64,000 nt of DNA from Geothrix oryzisoli (GTDB lineage Bacteria > Acidobacteriota > Holophagae > Holophagales > Holophagaceae): positions 930,001-994,000 of the forward strand of contig NZ_JAKZLB010000001.1 in assembly GCF_022808865.1 (NCBI RefSeq), in the 5' to 3' direction. The notes beneath the pieces are model-generated. The model was not told where the DNA came from. It saw nothing but the letters and a program-made list of their open reading frames with translations, and searched no databases. A program made the translations under genes and the position numbers. Shown piece after piece: positions 57,759 to 64,000 of the stretch (positions are counted from its first letter, which is position 1; every line of letters starts with the position of its first letter).

Positions 57759-58730
57759 ATGATTCTCGTGTTCTGTGAACTGAAGGACGGCCAGATCCGC
57801 AAGCCCAGCACCGAAGCCCTCAGCGAAGGCCGCCGGCTGGCCGACGCCTCCGGCAAGAAGGTCGGCGCGCTCTTTGCCGGCGCCTCCTGCGCCGGCGCCG
57901 CCGAGGCCGCCAAGTTCGGCGCGGACGTGATCCTGACCGCCGAGGCCCCCACCCTGGCTTCCTACTCCAGCGATGCCTACGCGACCCTCCTCGCCGATGC
58001 GGTGAAGGGCAAGGGCGCCACGGTCCTGCTGGCCGCCGCCACCGCCGTGGGCAAGGACGTGCTCCCCCGCGCCGCGGCCCGCCTGGGCGCCGGCTATGCC
58101 TCCGACGTCACCGGTCTCTCCATGGTGGACGGCAAGCTGCAAGCCGTGCGGCCCGTCTACGCCGGCAAGGCCTTCGCCACCACCACCTTCTCCAGCGCCG
58201 TCCAGGTGGCCACCACCCGCCCCAACGTGTTCCCTGCGGCCGAGAAGGCCGGCGCGGGCGCTGTGGAGGCCCTGGCCGCCCCTGCCGGGGACTTCAAGTC
58301 CGTGGTGAAGGAGATCCTGGCCAAGGCCGGCGGCAAGGTGGACCTCAGCGAAGCCAACGTCATCGTGAGCGGCGGCCGCGGCATGAAGGACGGCGCCAAT
58401 TTCAAGATCCTCGAAGAGCTGGCGGACGCCATCGGCGGCGTCGTGGGCGCCTCCCGGGCGGCCGTGGACGCCGGCTGGGGCCTGCCCCACAGCATGCAGG
58501 TGGGTCAGACCGGCAAGGTCGTGAGCCCCACCCTCTACATCGCCTGCGGCATCAGCGGCGCCATCCAGCACATCGCCGGCATGAGCGGCTCGAAGTTCAT
58601 CGTCGCCATCAACAAGGATCCCGAAGCCCCCATCTTCAAGCTGGCGAACTACGGGATTGTGGGCGATCTCTTCGAGGTCGTTCCCGAGCTCACCAAGGCC
58701 GCCAAGGCGCTGGGGATCGGTTCCAACTAG
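57759..58730 (+). CDS. etfA: Electron transfer flavoprotein alpha subunit
   Basis: A 323-aa FAD-binding subunit of ETF. N-terminal domain begins [21 protein letters not shown]. The C-terminal FAD domain carries [63 protein letters not shown] and [21 protein letters not shown], the canonical signature. GAAAGGA lies nine bases before the ATG. It forms an operon with etfB and ends at an exceptionally strong bidirectional hairpin. Confidence 0.96.
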   Translation: MILVFCELKDGQIRKPSTEALSEGRRLADASGKKVGALFAGASCAGAAEAAKFGADVILTAEAPTLASYSSDAYATLLADAVKGKGATVLLAAATAVGKDVLPRAAARLGAGYASDVTGLSMVDGKLQAVRPVYAGKAFATTTFSSAVQVATTRPNVFPAAEKAGAGAVEALAAPAGDFKSVVKEILAKAGGKVDLSEANVIVSGGRGMKDGANFKILEELADAIGGVVGASRAAVDAGWGLPHSMQVGQTGKVVSPTLYIACGISGAIQHIAGMSGSKFIVAINKDPEAPIFKLANYGIVGDLFEVVPELTKAAKALGIGSN

Positions 58731-58740
58731 CCGCCGTTCT

Positions 58741-58784
58741 CCGGTGCAAAAAGGCCCGGCAAGTGCCGGGCCTTTTTGCACCGG
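58741..58784. terminator. Strong bidirectional terminator, etfA / DUF1569
   Basis: A perfect 20-bp inverted repeat (58741-58760 with 58765-58784) around a 4-nt AAGT loop. The arms contain A5 and T5 so that each strand presents a GC stem followed by a U-run. It lies 11 bp after the etfA stop and 10 bp from the convergent DUF1569 gene end. Confidence 0.93.
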
Positions 58785-58793
58785 AGGAAAACC

Positions 58794-59243
58794 TCAAACC
58801 CCGAACTGCCTCAGATGGTGGTCGAAGTGCTTGTAGATGAGGCGGCCCCACTGGTCGCCGCTGAGCCGGCCGAAGAAGGGGTGGACCCTGCCTTCGGTCT
58901 TGGCGGCGCCGCGCTGGACCACGCGGTCGATGAGCGTGGCCAGCCGGGTGCGCTCGGTCTCGAAGTCCTGGGGATCGGACACCACGTAGATGGGATCGGT
59001 GGGAGAGTTGCGGCGGAAGGGCTTGTCCCCGAAGACCGCGCGGCGAATGAGGGGCGTGATCAGCTTCCCGAGGAAGAGCTGCTTCACCGGGCGATCGCCC
59101 AGAGGATCACCCAGGGCGATGGAACAATGCCTCATCATCTGGGCGGGATCCATCTTCCCCCACTGACGCTGGGCGCCCGGCTCCAGCTCCGCGAAGCGCC
59201 GGGCCAAGGCATCCCGGTCGGCCGGGTTGAACAGGGAATTCAT
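58794..59243 (-). CDS. DUF1569 protein
   Basis: A 149-aa DinB-like four-helix protein of the DUF1569 family. The N-terminal QRQWGKMDPAQMMRHCSIALGD and the C-terminal HPFFGRLSGDQWGRLIYKHFDHHLRQF carry the three His residues characteristic of the group (metal site of DinB-type folds). Function of the family is not established. It is convergent with etfA. Confidence 0.8.
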   Translation of the reverse strand: MNSLFNPADRDALARRFAELEPGAQRQWGKMDPAQMMRHCSIALGDPLGDRPVKQLFLGKLITPLIRRAVFGDKPFRRNSPTDPIYVVSDPQDFETERTRLATLIDRVVQRGAAKTEGRVHPFFGRLSGDQWGRLIYKHFDHHLRQFGV

Positions 59244-59317
59244 CGTTGGTTTCCTTTCTCAGAATGCCGCTCATCGCTCCAGGACATCGCCGGGGGAGGT
59301 TCTGGAGCGCGCAAAGG

Positions 59318-59545
59318 CTAGACGGGCTCGAACCCTTCATCCCGGAGGAAGTCCCGGGCATCCTCGGGATCGCCGAAGCGGGCGACGACCATGTCGCCTT
59401 CGTTCCCATCACCGTCCAGGGCATCCAGGCTGTTCCGTTCTCGGATGACGCAGGCTCCGCCGATCTCATCCAGGCCGAACTGCACCAACTCCCGGATGGC
59501 GCCGTGTTCATCCCGCCACAACTCGACGTGCAGATCCGTTCCCAT
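59318..59545 (-). CDS. Small acidic protein of unknown function
   Basis: A 75-aa acidic protein: MGTDLHVELWRDEHGAIREL and, at the end, GDMVVARFGDPEDARDFLRDEGFEP. The ATG at 59545 fits a GGAGG six bases upstream; the GTG at 59551 has no spacing. It reads like a small single-domain regulatory or binding protein and I recognise no family. Located between the DUF1569 and cNMP-FHA genes, same strand. Confidence 0.55.
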   Translation of the reverse strand: MGTDLHVELWRDEHGAIRELVQFGLDEIGGACVIRERNSLDALDGDGNEGDMVVARFGDPEDARDFLRDEGFEPV

Positions 59546-59576
59546 GGCCACCTCCGGTAGTCCGTCCGCCGGAAGG

Positions 59577-60299
59577 TTAGTTCTTTTCGAAGAACAGCAC
59601 CACCATGCCGAACCCCACCCGGTCGCCGTGCTTCAGTTCCCGGGGCTCGCCGGGCTGAATGCGCTCGCCCCGCACGAAGGTGCCGTTGGCGACGCCGGGC
59701 TCCTCCAGCAGGAAGTACCGGCCATGCTCGCAGAGAATCCGGGCGTGGCGCCGGGACACGCTCAGGTTGTGGTCTTCTTCGGTGAGGTCGATGTCGGGAT
59801 GCACGCCCGTGGTGGGATCGAAGCGTCCGATCAGGGAACCGTGGGCCAGGATGGGATGGGGCTTGCCGCTGAGCACGGACACCAGGTTCGCCACCGGCGT
59901 GCCCGTGGCCTTGGCGGGCCGGCTGGCATCCAGCTCCTCCACCCGCTCGCCCAACTCGCGATGGCGCTGGGCCAGGCGCTGCATCATCTTCACGGACACT
60001 TCCGGGTTCTGCCGGATCATGCGCATGAAGGTGCCGCGGTTGATGGCGATGAGGTCCGAGTCCTCCAGCGCCAGGGCCGTGTGCTGGCGCGGCAGGGCCT
60101 CCAGCAGGCTGCCTTCCCCGAAGAAGTCCCCCTTGGACAGTTCCTCCGCCCATTCGCCCTTGGGCTCCTCTGAGACATAGAGCCGAACCCGTCCCGCGAG
60201 GATGATGTACATCTGCTGAGCCATCTCCCCCTTGCGGAAGATGATCTCGCCTTCGCGGAAGCGCAGCTTGCTTTGATCGATGAAGCTGGGTTCAGCCAT
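59577..60299 (-). CDS. Cyclic-nucleotide-binding/FHA domain protein
   Basis: A 240-aa soluble protein pairing a cyclic-nucleotide-binding domain (about 5-115: FREGEIIFRKGEMAQQMYIILAG, SKGDFFGEGSLLEALPRQHTALALED) with a C-terminal FHA domain (about 150-240: SLIGRFDPTT, VSRRHARI, GVANGTFV). There is no helix-turn-helix, so it is not a Crp-type regulator. It would bind a nucleotide or similar ligand and a phosphothreonine peptide, linking second messenger and Ser/Thr kinase signalling. No kinase gene is in the window. Confidence 0.85.
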   Translation of the reverse strand: MAEPSFIDQSKLRFREGEIIFRKGEMAQQMYIILAGRVRLYVSEEPKGEWAEELSKGDFFGEGSLLEALPRQHTALALEDSDLIAINRGTFMRMIRQNPEVSVKMMQRLAQRHRELGERVEELDASRPAKATGTPVANLVSVLSGKPHPILAHGSLIGRFDPTTGVHPDIDLTEEDHNLSVSRRHARILCEHGRYFLLEEPGVANGTFVRGERIQPGEPRELKHGDRVGFGMVVLFFEKN

Positions 60300-60323
60300 G
60301 CGGATCCCGGAGAGTGCCCTAGG

Positions 60324-60860
60324 TTAACCGATGCCAGGCGATGGGTGAACCTCTCCCGAGAAGGCGCGTGCCACCAGGGCTTCCAGGATCCGGGCCTCGG
60401 CGGTCGAGAACCCGCCCGGATGCGGAGAATCCAGGTCCAGCACGGCGCGGAGGCGACCACCAACCGTGATGGGGATCACGAGCTCGGAGCGGGTGGCGTC
60501 ATCGCAGGCGATGTGGCCGGGAAAGGCCTGGACGTCAGGCACCAGCTGGGTGGTTTCCGTGCGGGCGCAGGCCCCGCAGACCCCCCGTTCGAAGGGGATG
60601 CGCAGGCAACCCATGCCGCCCTGGTAGGGGCCCACGACGAGCAGACGCTCACCGATGCGCCGGTAGAAGCCGCACCAGTTGACCTGGGGTAGCGTCTCCC
60701 ACAGGAGGCAGGCCAGGGTGGCCTGGACGGCGACCTCGTCGGTCTCGCCTTCGAGCGCGGCGAGCATCTGCGGGAGCGCCGATTCGAGGCGCGCCACCCG
60801 CGCAGATTCGGGCAGCAGGGTGCCCCGCGCCACCGGTTCCAGCAGGATCCCCTCGCTCAT
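60324..60860 (-). CDS. GAF-domain free methionine-(R)-sulfoxide reductase
   Basis: A 178-aa GAF-fold reductase of the fRMsr (YeaZ-like, MsrC) family. The catalytic Cys region reads ERGVCGACARTETTQLVPDVQAFPGHIACDDATRSELVIP, matching the family pattern with Cys in the GVCG loop and in HIACD. QVNWCGFYRR and GRLRAVLDLDSPHPGGFS complete the fold. It reduces free Met-R-sulfoxide in the cytoplasm. The ATG at 60860 has GGAG upstream. It is divergent from lpxK with 24 bp between starts. Confidence 0.88.
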   Translation of the reverse strand: MSEGILLEPVARGTLLPESARVARLESALPQMLAALEGETDEVAVQATLACLLWETLPQVNWCGFYRRIGERLLVVGPYQGGMGCLRIPFERGVCGACARTETTQLVPDVQAFPGHIACDDATRSELVIPITVGGRLRAVLDLDSPHPGGFSTAEARILEALVARAFSGEVHPSPGIG

Positions 60861-60884
60861 CAACTCCTCCGCTACCCTGGTCCC

Positions 60885-61913
60885 ATGTCCATTCTGCGCT
60901 ATCTGGCCGCTCCCCTGTCCCCCCTGTACGGGCTGGTGGTGCGCGCCCGGAACCGCACCTTCGATGCCCACCCGGAGCGGGTGGCCCACGCCGCCGTCCC
61001 GGTGGTGTCCATCGGCAACCTGAGCGCCGGGGGCACGGGCAAGACGCCGCTCACCCTGTTCCTGGCCGAAGGGCTCGAAGCAGCTGGCTGGCGCAACGCC
61101 GTGCTGTCCCGGGGCTACGGCGGCCGGCGCGAGGTCGATCCCATGAGCGTGGAGGCCGATTCCGATCCCCGGCAGACCGGCGACGAACCGCTGCTCATGG
61201 CCCGGCGCCTGGGGCCGGAGCGGGTGGTGGTGGGGCGGAGGCGCCATGCCGCCGCCCTCCGGGCCCTGGCCCAGCGTCCAGATCTGCGCTGCCTGCTGCT
61301 CGATGACGGGTTCCAGCACCGGGCCCTGCACCGGGATCTGGATCTGCTGGTGCTGGACGGCGTGCGGCTCTGGGGCAACGGCCGCCTGCTGCCCCTGGGG
61401 GATCTTCGGGAACCCCAGGAGAGCGCCCGGAGGGCCCACGCCCTGGTGGTGACCCGGGCCAGCCGGGTGAAGGACCGGGCGGGGGTGGAGGCCTGGTGGA
61501 CCCGCCAGGGCAGCGGCGGTCCCATCTTCTGGGTGGACTTCGCCCTGGCCTCCCTGCGCCGCTGGGGCACGGAAGCGCGCTTCCCCCTCCCCCTTGCCGA
61601 CCAGGGCCCGGCCTTCGCCTGGTGCGGCCTGGGCCACCCGGAGGCCTTCTACGCCGACCTGCTGGTGGCCGGCCAAGCCTGGACCGGCTCCCACAGCTAT
61701 CCAGACCACCGGGGGCCCACCCCCGCCGAATTGGTCCGGCTCCAGGTCCGCGCCAGGGCGGAAGATGCCGCCTGGCTGGTCTGCACCGAGAAGGATGCGG
61801 TGAAGCTGGGTCCGGAACATGCCAGCGCACTGGAGATGCCCCTGTTCATCGCCGAGCAGCGGATCACCGGTGGGGAACCTTTGCTCACCTGGGTGGCGTC
61901 CCGACTCGCCTGA
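60885..61913 (+). CDS. lpxK: Tetraacyldisaccharide 4'-kinase
   Basis: A 342-aa membrane-associated kinase that adds the 4'-phosphate to the lipid A precursor, proving an LPS-making diderm. The N-terminal region has a hydrophobic anchor (LAAPLSPLYGLVVRARN), the P-loop SIGNLSAGGTGKTPLTLFLAE, then VLSRGYGGR, DEPLLMARRLG and LLLDDGFQHRALHRDLDLLVLD, the DDGFQH motif being diagnostic. It is followed by the branched-chain amino-acid binding protein gene after 108 bp and appears to be its own unit. Confidence 0.95.
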   Translation: MSILRYLAAPLSPLYGLVVRARNRTFDAHPERVAHAAVPVVSIGNLSAGGTGKTPLTLFLAEGLEAAGWRNAVLSRGYGGRREVDPMSVEADSDPRQTGDEPLLMARRLGPERVVVGRRRHAAALRALAQRPDLRCLLLDDGFQHRALHRDLDLLVLDGVRLWGNGRLLPLGDLREPQESARRAHALVVTRASRVKDRAGVEAWWTRQGSGGPIFWVDFALASLRRWGTEARFPLPLADQGPAFAWCGLGHPEAFYADLLVAGQAWTGSHSYPDHRGPTPAELVRLQVRARAEDAAWLVCTEKDAVKLGPEHASALEMPLFIAEQRITGGEPLLTWVASRLA

Positions 61914-62021
61914 ATGCGCGCCCAGGAAGGAACCGGCCAGGCTTCCCAAAGCCCGGCTGGATCGCTATGCTTGCGCCCACCAAGCCACTCCAACCAGATC
62001 CATCTCACCACGGGGGATACG

Positions 62022-63299
62022 ATGCTCAGGCAGACTCTCTACGGTTCTCTCCTGCTGGCGGCCCTCGGCCTTCACGCCGGGGACACGGTCAAGCTCGCCA
62101 TCACCGGCCCGTTCACCGGCGGCTCCGCCCCCATGGGCGCCTCCACGCGCGACGGCGCCAAGCTGGCCATCGCGGAGATCAATGCCGCGGGCGGCATCCA
62201 GGTGGGCGGCAAGAAGATGAAGATCGAGGCCATCGAGCGCGATGACGAGGCCAAGAACGAGCGCGGCGCCCTCATCGCCCAGGAACTGGCCGCCATGAAC
62301 GACCTCTCTGGCGTCATCGGCACCGTGAACACAGGCGTCTGCATGGCGGGCGACAAGCACCTCCAGGAGAAGGGCGTCACCAAGATCATCTGCCCCGCCG
62401 CGGGCTCCGCCTCCATGACCCAGTGGAGCAAGGCCGGCGTGAAGGACCTCTCCATCTTCCGCTTCGCCGCCCATGACGGCATCCAGGCCGCCATGGTGGT
62501 CGAGGAGGCCATCAACCGCAAGTTCACCAAGGTGGCCGTGGTCTTCGATTCCACCAACTACGGCGTCTCCGGCCGCGATGACATCCTGAACCAGATCAAG
62601 CTGCAGGGAAACAAGCTCCAGGTGGTGGCCCAGGAGAAGTTCAACATCGGCGACAAGGACATGACCGCCCAGCTGCTACGGGCCAAGGCCGCCGGTGCCC
62701 AGGCCGTCCTGATCTGGGCCATCGGCCCCGAGCTGGCCGCCGTGTCCAACGGCATGGCCAAGATCGGCATGAAGGCCCCCCTCATCGGCGGCTGGACGCT
62801 CTCCATGTCCAACTACATCGACAATGCCGGCAAGAACGGCAACGGCACCCTCATGCCCCAGACCTTCATCGAGGAGCCCATCACGCCCAAGGCGAAGGCC
62901 TTCATCGACGGCTACCACAAGACCTACAAGGTGGACCGCATCCCCTCGGCCGTGGCCGCGGCCCAGGGCTATGACGCCGTCCTGATCTTCGCCGCGGCGG
63001 TGAAGCAGGCCGGTTCCACGGACACGCACAAGATCAAGGCGGCCCTGGAGGACCTGAAGGAACCCGTGAAGGGCGTCATCGCGACCTGGAACCACCCCTA
63101 CACCAAGTGGAATCCGGCGGATGTGACCACCCATGAGGCCTTCCGCCGCGAGCAGGTCGTGATGGGCATGGTGCAGGACGGCCGCGTGGTCTTCGGCAAT
63201 GCCGCCGACAAGGCCCGCCTCATCAAGGAAGCCACCGGGACTCCCGCCAAGCCCGCCGCGAAGCCGGCCGCCAAACCCGGCAAGGGCAAAACCAAGTAG
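62022..63299 (+). CDS. livJ: Branched-chain amino-acid ABC transporter substrate-binding protein
   Basis: A 425-aa periplasmic-binding-protein-like (Peripla_BP_6) protein with signal peptide YGSLLLAALGLHA. Ligand-binding hallmarks are LAITGPFTGGSAPMGASTRDGAKLAIAEINAAGG, IKIEAIERDDEAK-like KMKIEAIERDD, and CPAAGSASMTQWSKAGVKDL. The C-terminal tail is Lys/Ala/Pro-rich. It is the first gene of a HAA-type importer whose permease gene follows. Ligand cannot be told (Leu/Ile/Val, other amino acids or amides). GGGGGA lies seven bases before the ATG. Confidence 0.9.
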   Translation: MLRQTLYGSLLLAALGLHAGDTVKLAITGPFTGGSAPMGASTRDGAKLAIAEINAAGGIQVGGKKMKIEAIERDDEAKNERGALIAQELAAMNDLSGVIGTVNTGVCMAGDKHLQEKGVTKIICPAAGSASMTQWSKAGVKDLSIFRFAAHDGIQAAMVVEEAINRKFTKVAVVFDSTNYGVSGRDDILNQIKLQGNKLQVVAQEKFNIGDKDMTAQLLRAKAAGAQAVLIWAIGPELAAVSNGMAKIGMKAPLIGGWTLSMSNYIDNAGKNGNGTLMPQTFIEEPITPKAKAFIDGYHKTYKVDRIPSAVAAAQGYDAVLIFAAAVKQAGSTDTHKIKAALEDLKEPVKGVIATWNHPYTKWNPADVTTHEAFRREQVVMGMVQDGRVVFGNAADKARLIKEATGTPAKPAAKPAAKPGKGKTK

Positions 63300-63321
63300 C
63301 CTTCCCGACACCGTCGCCGCA

Positions 63322-63348
63322 CCGGGGGGCTTCGGCCCCCCGGCTTTT
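63322..63348 (+). terminator. Hairpin between livJ and livH
   Basis: CCGGGGGGC (63322-63330), loop TTCG, GCCCCCCGG (63335-63343), then CTTTT. A UUCG-capped stem in the gap after the binding-protein gene; it probably lowers read-through so binding protein is made in excess of permease. Confidence 0.8.
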
Positions 63349-63373
63349 CCGCCCTTCCCCAGGAAGATCCGGT

Positions 63374-64000
63374 ATGAACGCTCTGATCATCGGACAAATG
63401 GCCGTCAGCGGCGCCCTCATGGGCCTGGTGTACGCCCTCATCGCCTACGGCTTCCAGCTCACCTACGCCACCAGCAAGAGCATCAACTTCGGCCAGGGCG
63501 AGCTGGTGATGGTGTCCGCCTTCTTCTGCCTCACCCTCACCAACCTCGGCCTGCCCTACTGGCTGATGGTGCCGGGAGGCCTGCTCTTCGGCGCCCTGAT
63601 GGGCCTGATCATCGAGCGGGCGGGGGTCCGGCTCGCGCTTGAGCAGAAGAGCGAAGGCTGGATCCTGCTCTCGATCATCATGGGCCTCTTCCTGTTCTCG
63701 GCCGCCGAGAACATCTGGGGGCGCGACGATCGGCCCTTCCCCACGCCCATCTCCGCCGATCCCATCCGCGTGTTCGGCGTGGACGTCACCCGGCTGGAGC
63801 TCTCCGTGGCCGTGGGCGTCTTCGCCATCATGGGCCTCATCGAACTGTTCAAGCGCCGCACGCTGTTGGGGAAGGCCTTCGAAGCGGTGTCGGCCGATCG
63901 CGATGCCGCCGAGCTCATGGGCATCTCCGCCACGCGCACCGTGATGCTCTCCTACGCCCTGTCCGGGGCCGTCGCGGCCCTCGCGGGCATCCTCGTCTCG
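63374..64000 (+). CDS. livH: Branched-chain amino-acid ABC permease (3' end beyond window)
   Basis: The first 209 residues of a LivH-type inner-membrane permease. It opens with GALMGLVYALIAYGFQLTYATSKSINFGQGELVM, the FGQGE motif typical of LivH, and has about five hydrophobic segments before the edge, with LGKAFEAVSADRDAAELMGISATR being the EAA-like cytoplasmic loop. AGGAAG lies eight bases before the ATG. livM, livG and livF presumably follow outside the window. Confidence 0.9.
   Translation, partial: MNALIIGQMAVSGALMGLVYALIAYGFQLTYATSKSINFGQGELVMVSAFFCLTLTNLGLPYWLMVPGGLLFGALMGLIIERAGVRLALEQKSEGWILLSIIMGLFLFSAAENIWGRDDRPFPTPISADPIRVFGVDVTRLELSVAVGVFAIMGLIELFKRRTLLGKAFEAVSADRDAAELMGISATRTVMLSYALSGAVAALAGILVS

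Noticed and set aside
1..64000. CRISPR arrays, insertion sequences, prophage or integron elements
   Set aside because: No regularly spaced repeats, transposase, integrase or attachment-site duplication seen, including around the tRNA-Leu gene.

Overview
The window is a GC-rich (roughly two-thirds G+C by eye), gene-dense stretch of a chromosome from a diderm bacterium. The outer membrane is supported by lpxK, a TonB-dependent receptor, lipoproteins and a secretin. The Oar-like receptor with an N-terminal carboxypeptidase-regulatory domain, the extensive ATGA-type gene overlaps and the mix of pilus/secretion, AcuC and EtfAB genes suggest Acidobacteriota, possibly Holophagae (Geothrix-like). That placement is inference from gene content, not from a marker gene comparison. 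No insertion sequence, prophage or CRISPR array was seen.

Region 1 (1-23.2 kb) is the most striking part: almost every gene fits capture and breakdown of peptidoglycan fragments. A nine-gene minus-strand operon (15.37 to 5.32 kb) runs nagA, a SIS-domain sugar-phosphate deaminase/isomerase, murQ, an AmpG-like permease, a NagX-like membrane protein, a GHL10/DigH-like lipoprotein, a BadF-type amino-sugar kinase, an AmiD-like amidase lipoprotein and a signal-peptide-bearing glutamate racemase homologue. Flanking plus-strand genes encode a beta-lactamase-fold serine hydrolase, an exported NlpC/P60 peptidase, an exported L-Ala-D/L-Glu epimerase, an exported C26-like hydrolase, a sodium:solute symporter, a TonB-dependent receptor, an exported LD-carboxypeptidase and an M14 carboxypeptidase. 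Alanine racemase runs off the left edge. Together they resemble a utilization locus for peptidoglycan in which muropeptides cross the outer membrane, are dismantled in the periplasm (including conversion of D-Glu to L-Glu), and the sugars are channelled to central metabolism.

Region 2 (23.3-31.3 kb) handles acyl-CoA metabolism. It holds an acyl-CoA dehydrogenase, an AMP-forming acyl-CoA synthetase, and a divergent acuABC-like set (GNAT fused to an NDP-forming acyl-CoA synthetase-like protein, CBS-CBS-ACT protein, AcuC deacetylase) that plausibly controls the synthetase by reversible lysine acylation.

Region 3 (31.3-38.3 kb) has ruvA, a 2-hydroxyacid dehydrogenase, a TPR protein and smc. Between the last two lies a 324-bp AT-rich gap with DnaA-box-like motifs, 10-bp phased ATCAAT repeats and a palindrome. 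Region 4 (38.5-46.0 kb) is a PilMNOPQ/GspG-type secretion or pilus operon ending in a pseudopilin gene, followed by tRNA-Leu(CAG), rpsO with a strong terminator, a NUDIX hydrolase and a Sua5/YciO protein.

Region 5 (46.0-52.9 kb, minus) is a tightly overlapping run: tolQ-like, polysaccharide deacetylase (apparent CTG start), yaaA, a DUF309 protein and nadB, then sdaA and a SHOCT protein. Region 6 (52.9-64 kb) contains ugd, an AtuA-like small protein, tatA-tatC, murG, etfB-etfA, several small or regulatory genes, lpxK, and the start of a branched-chain amino-acid ABC importer that runs off the right edge.
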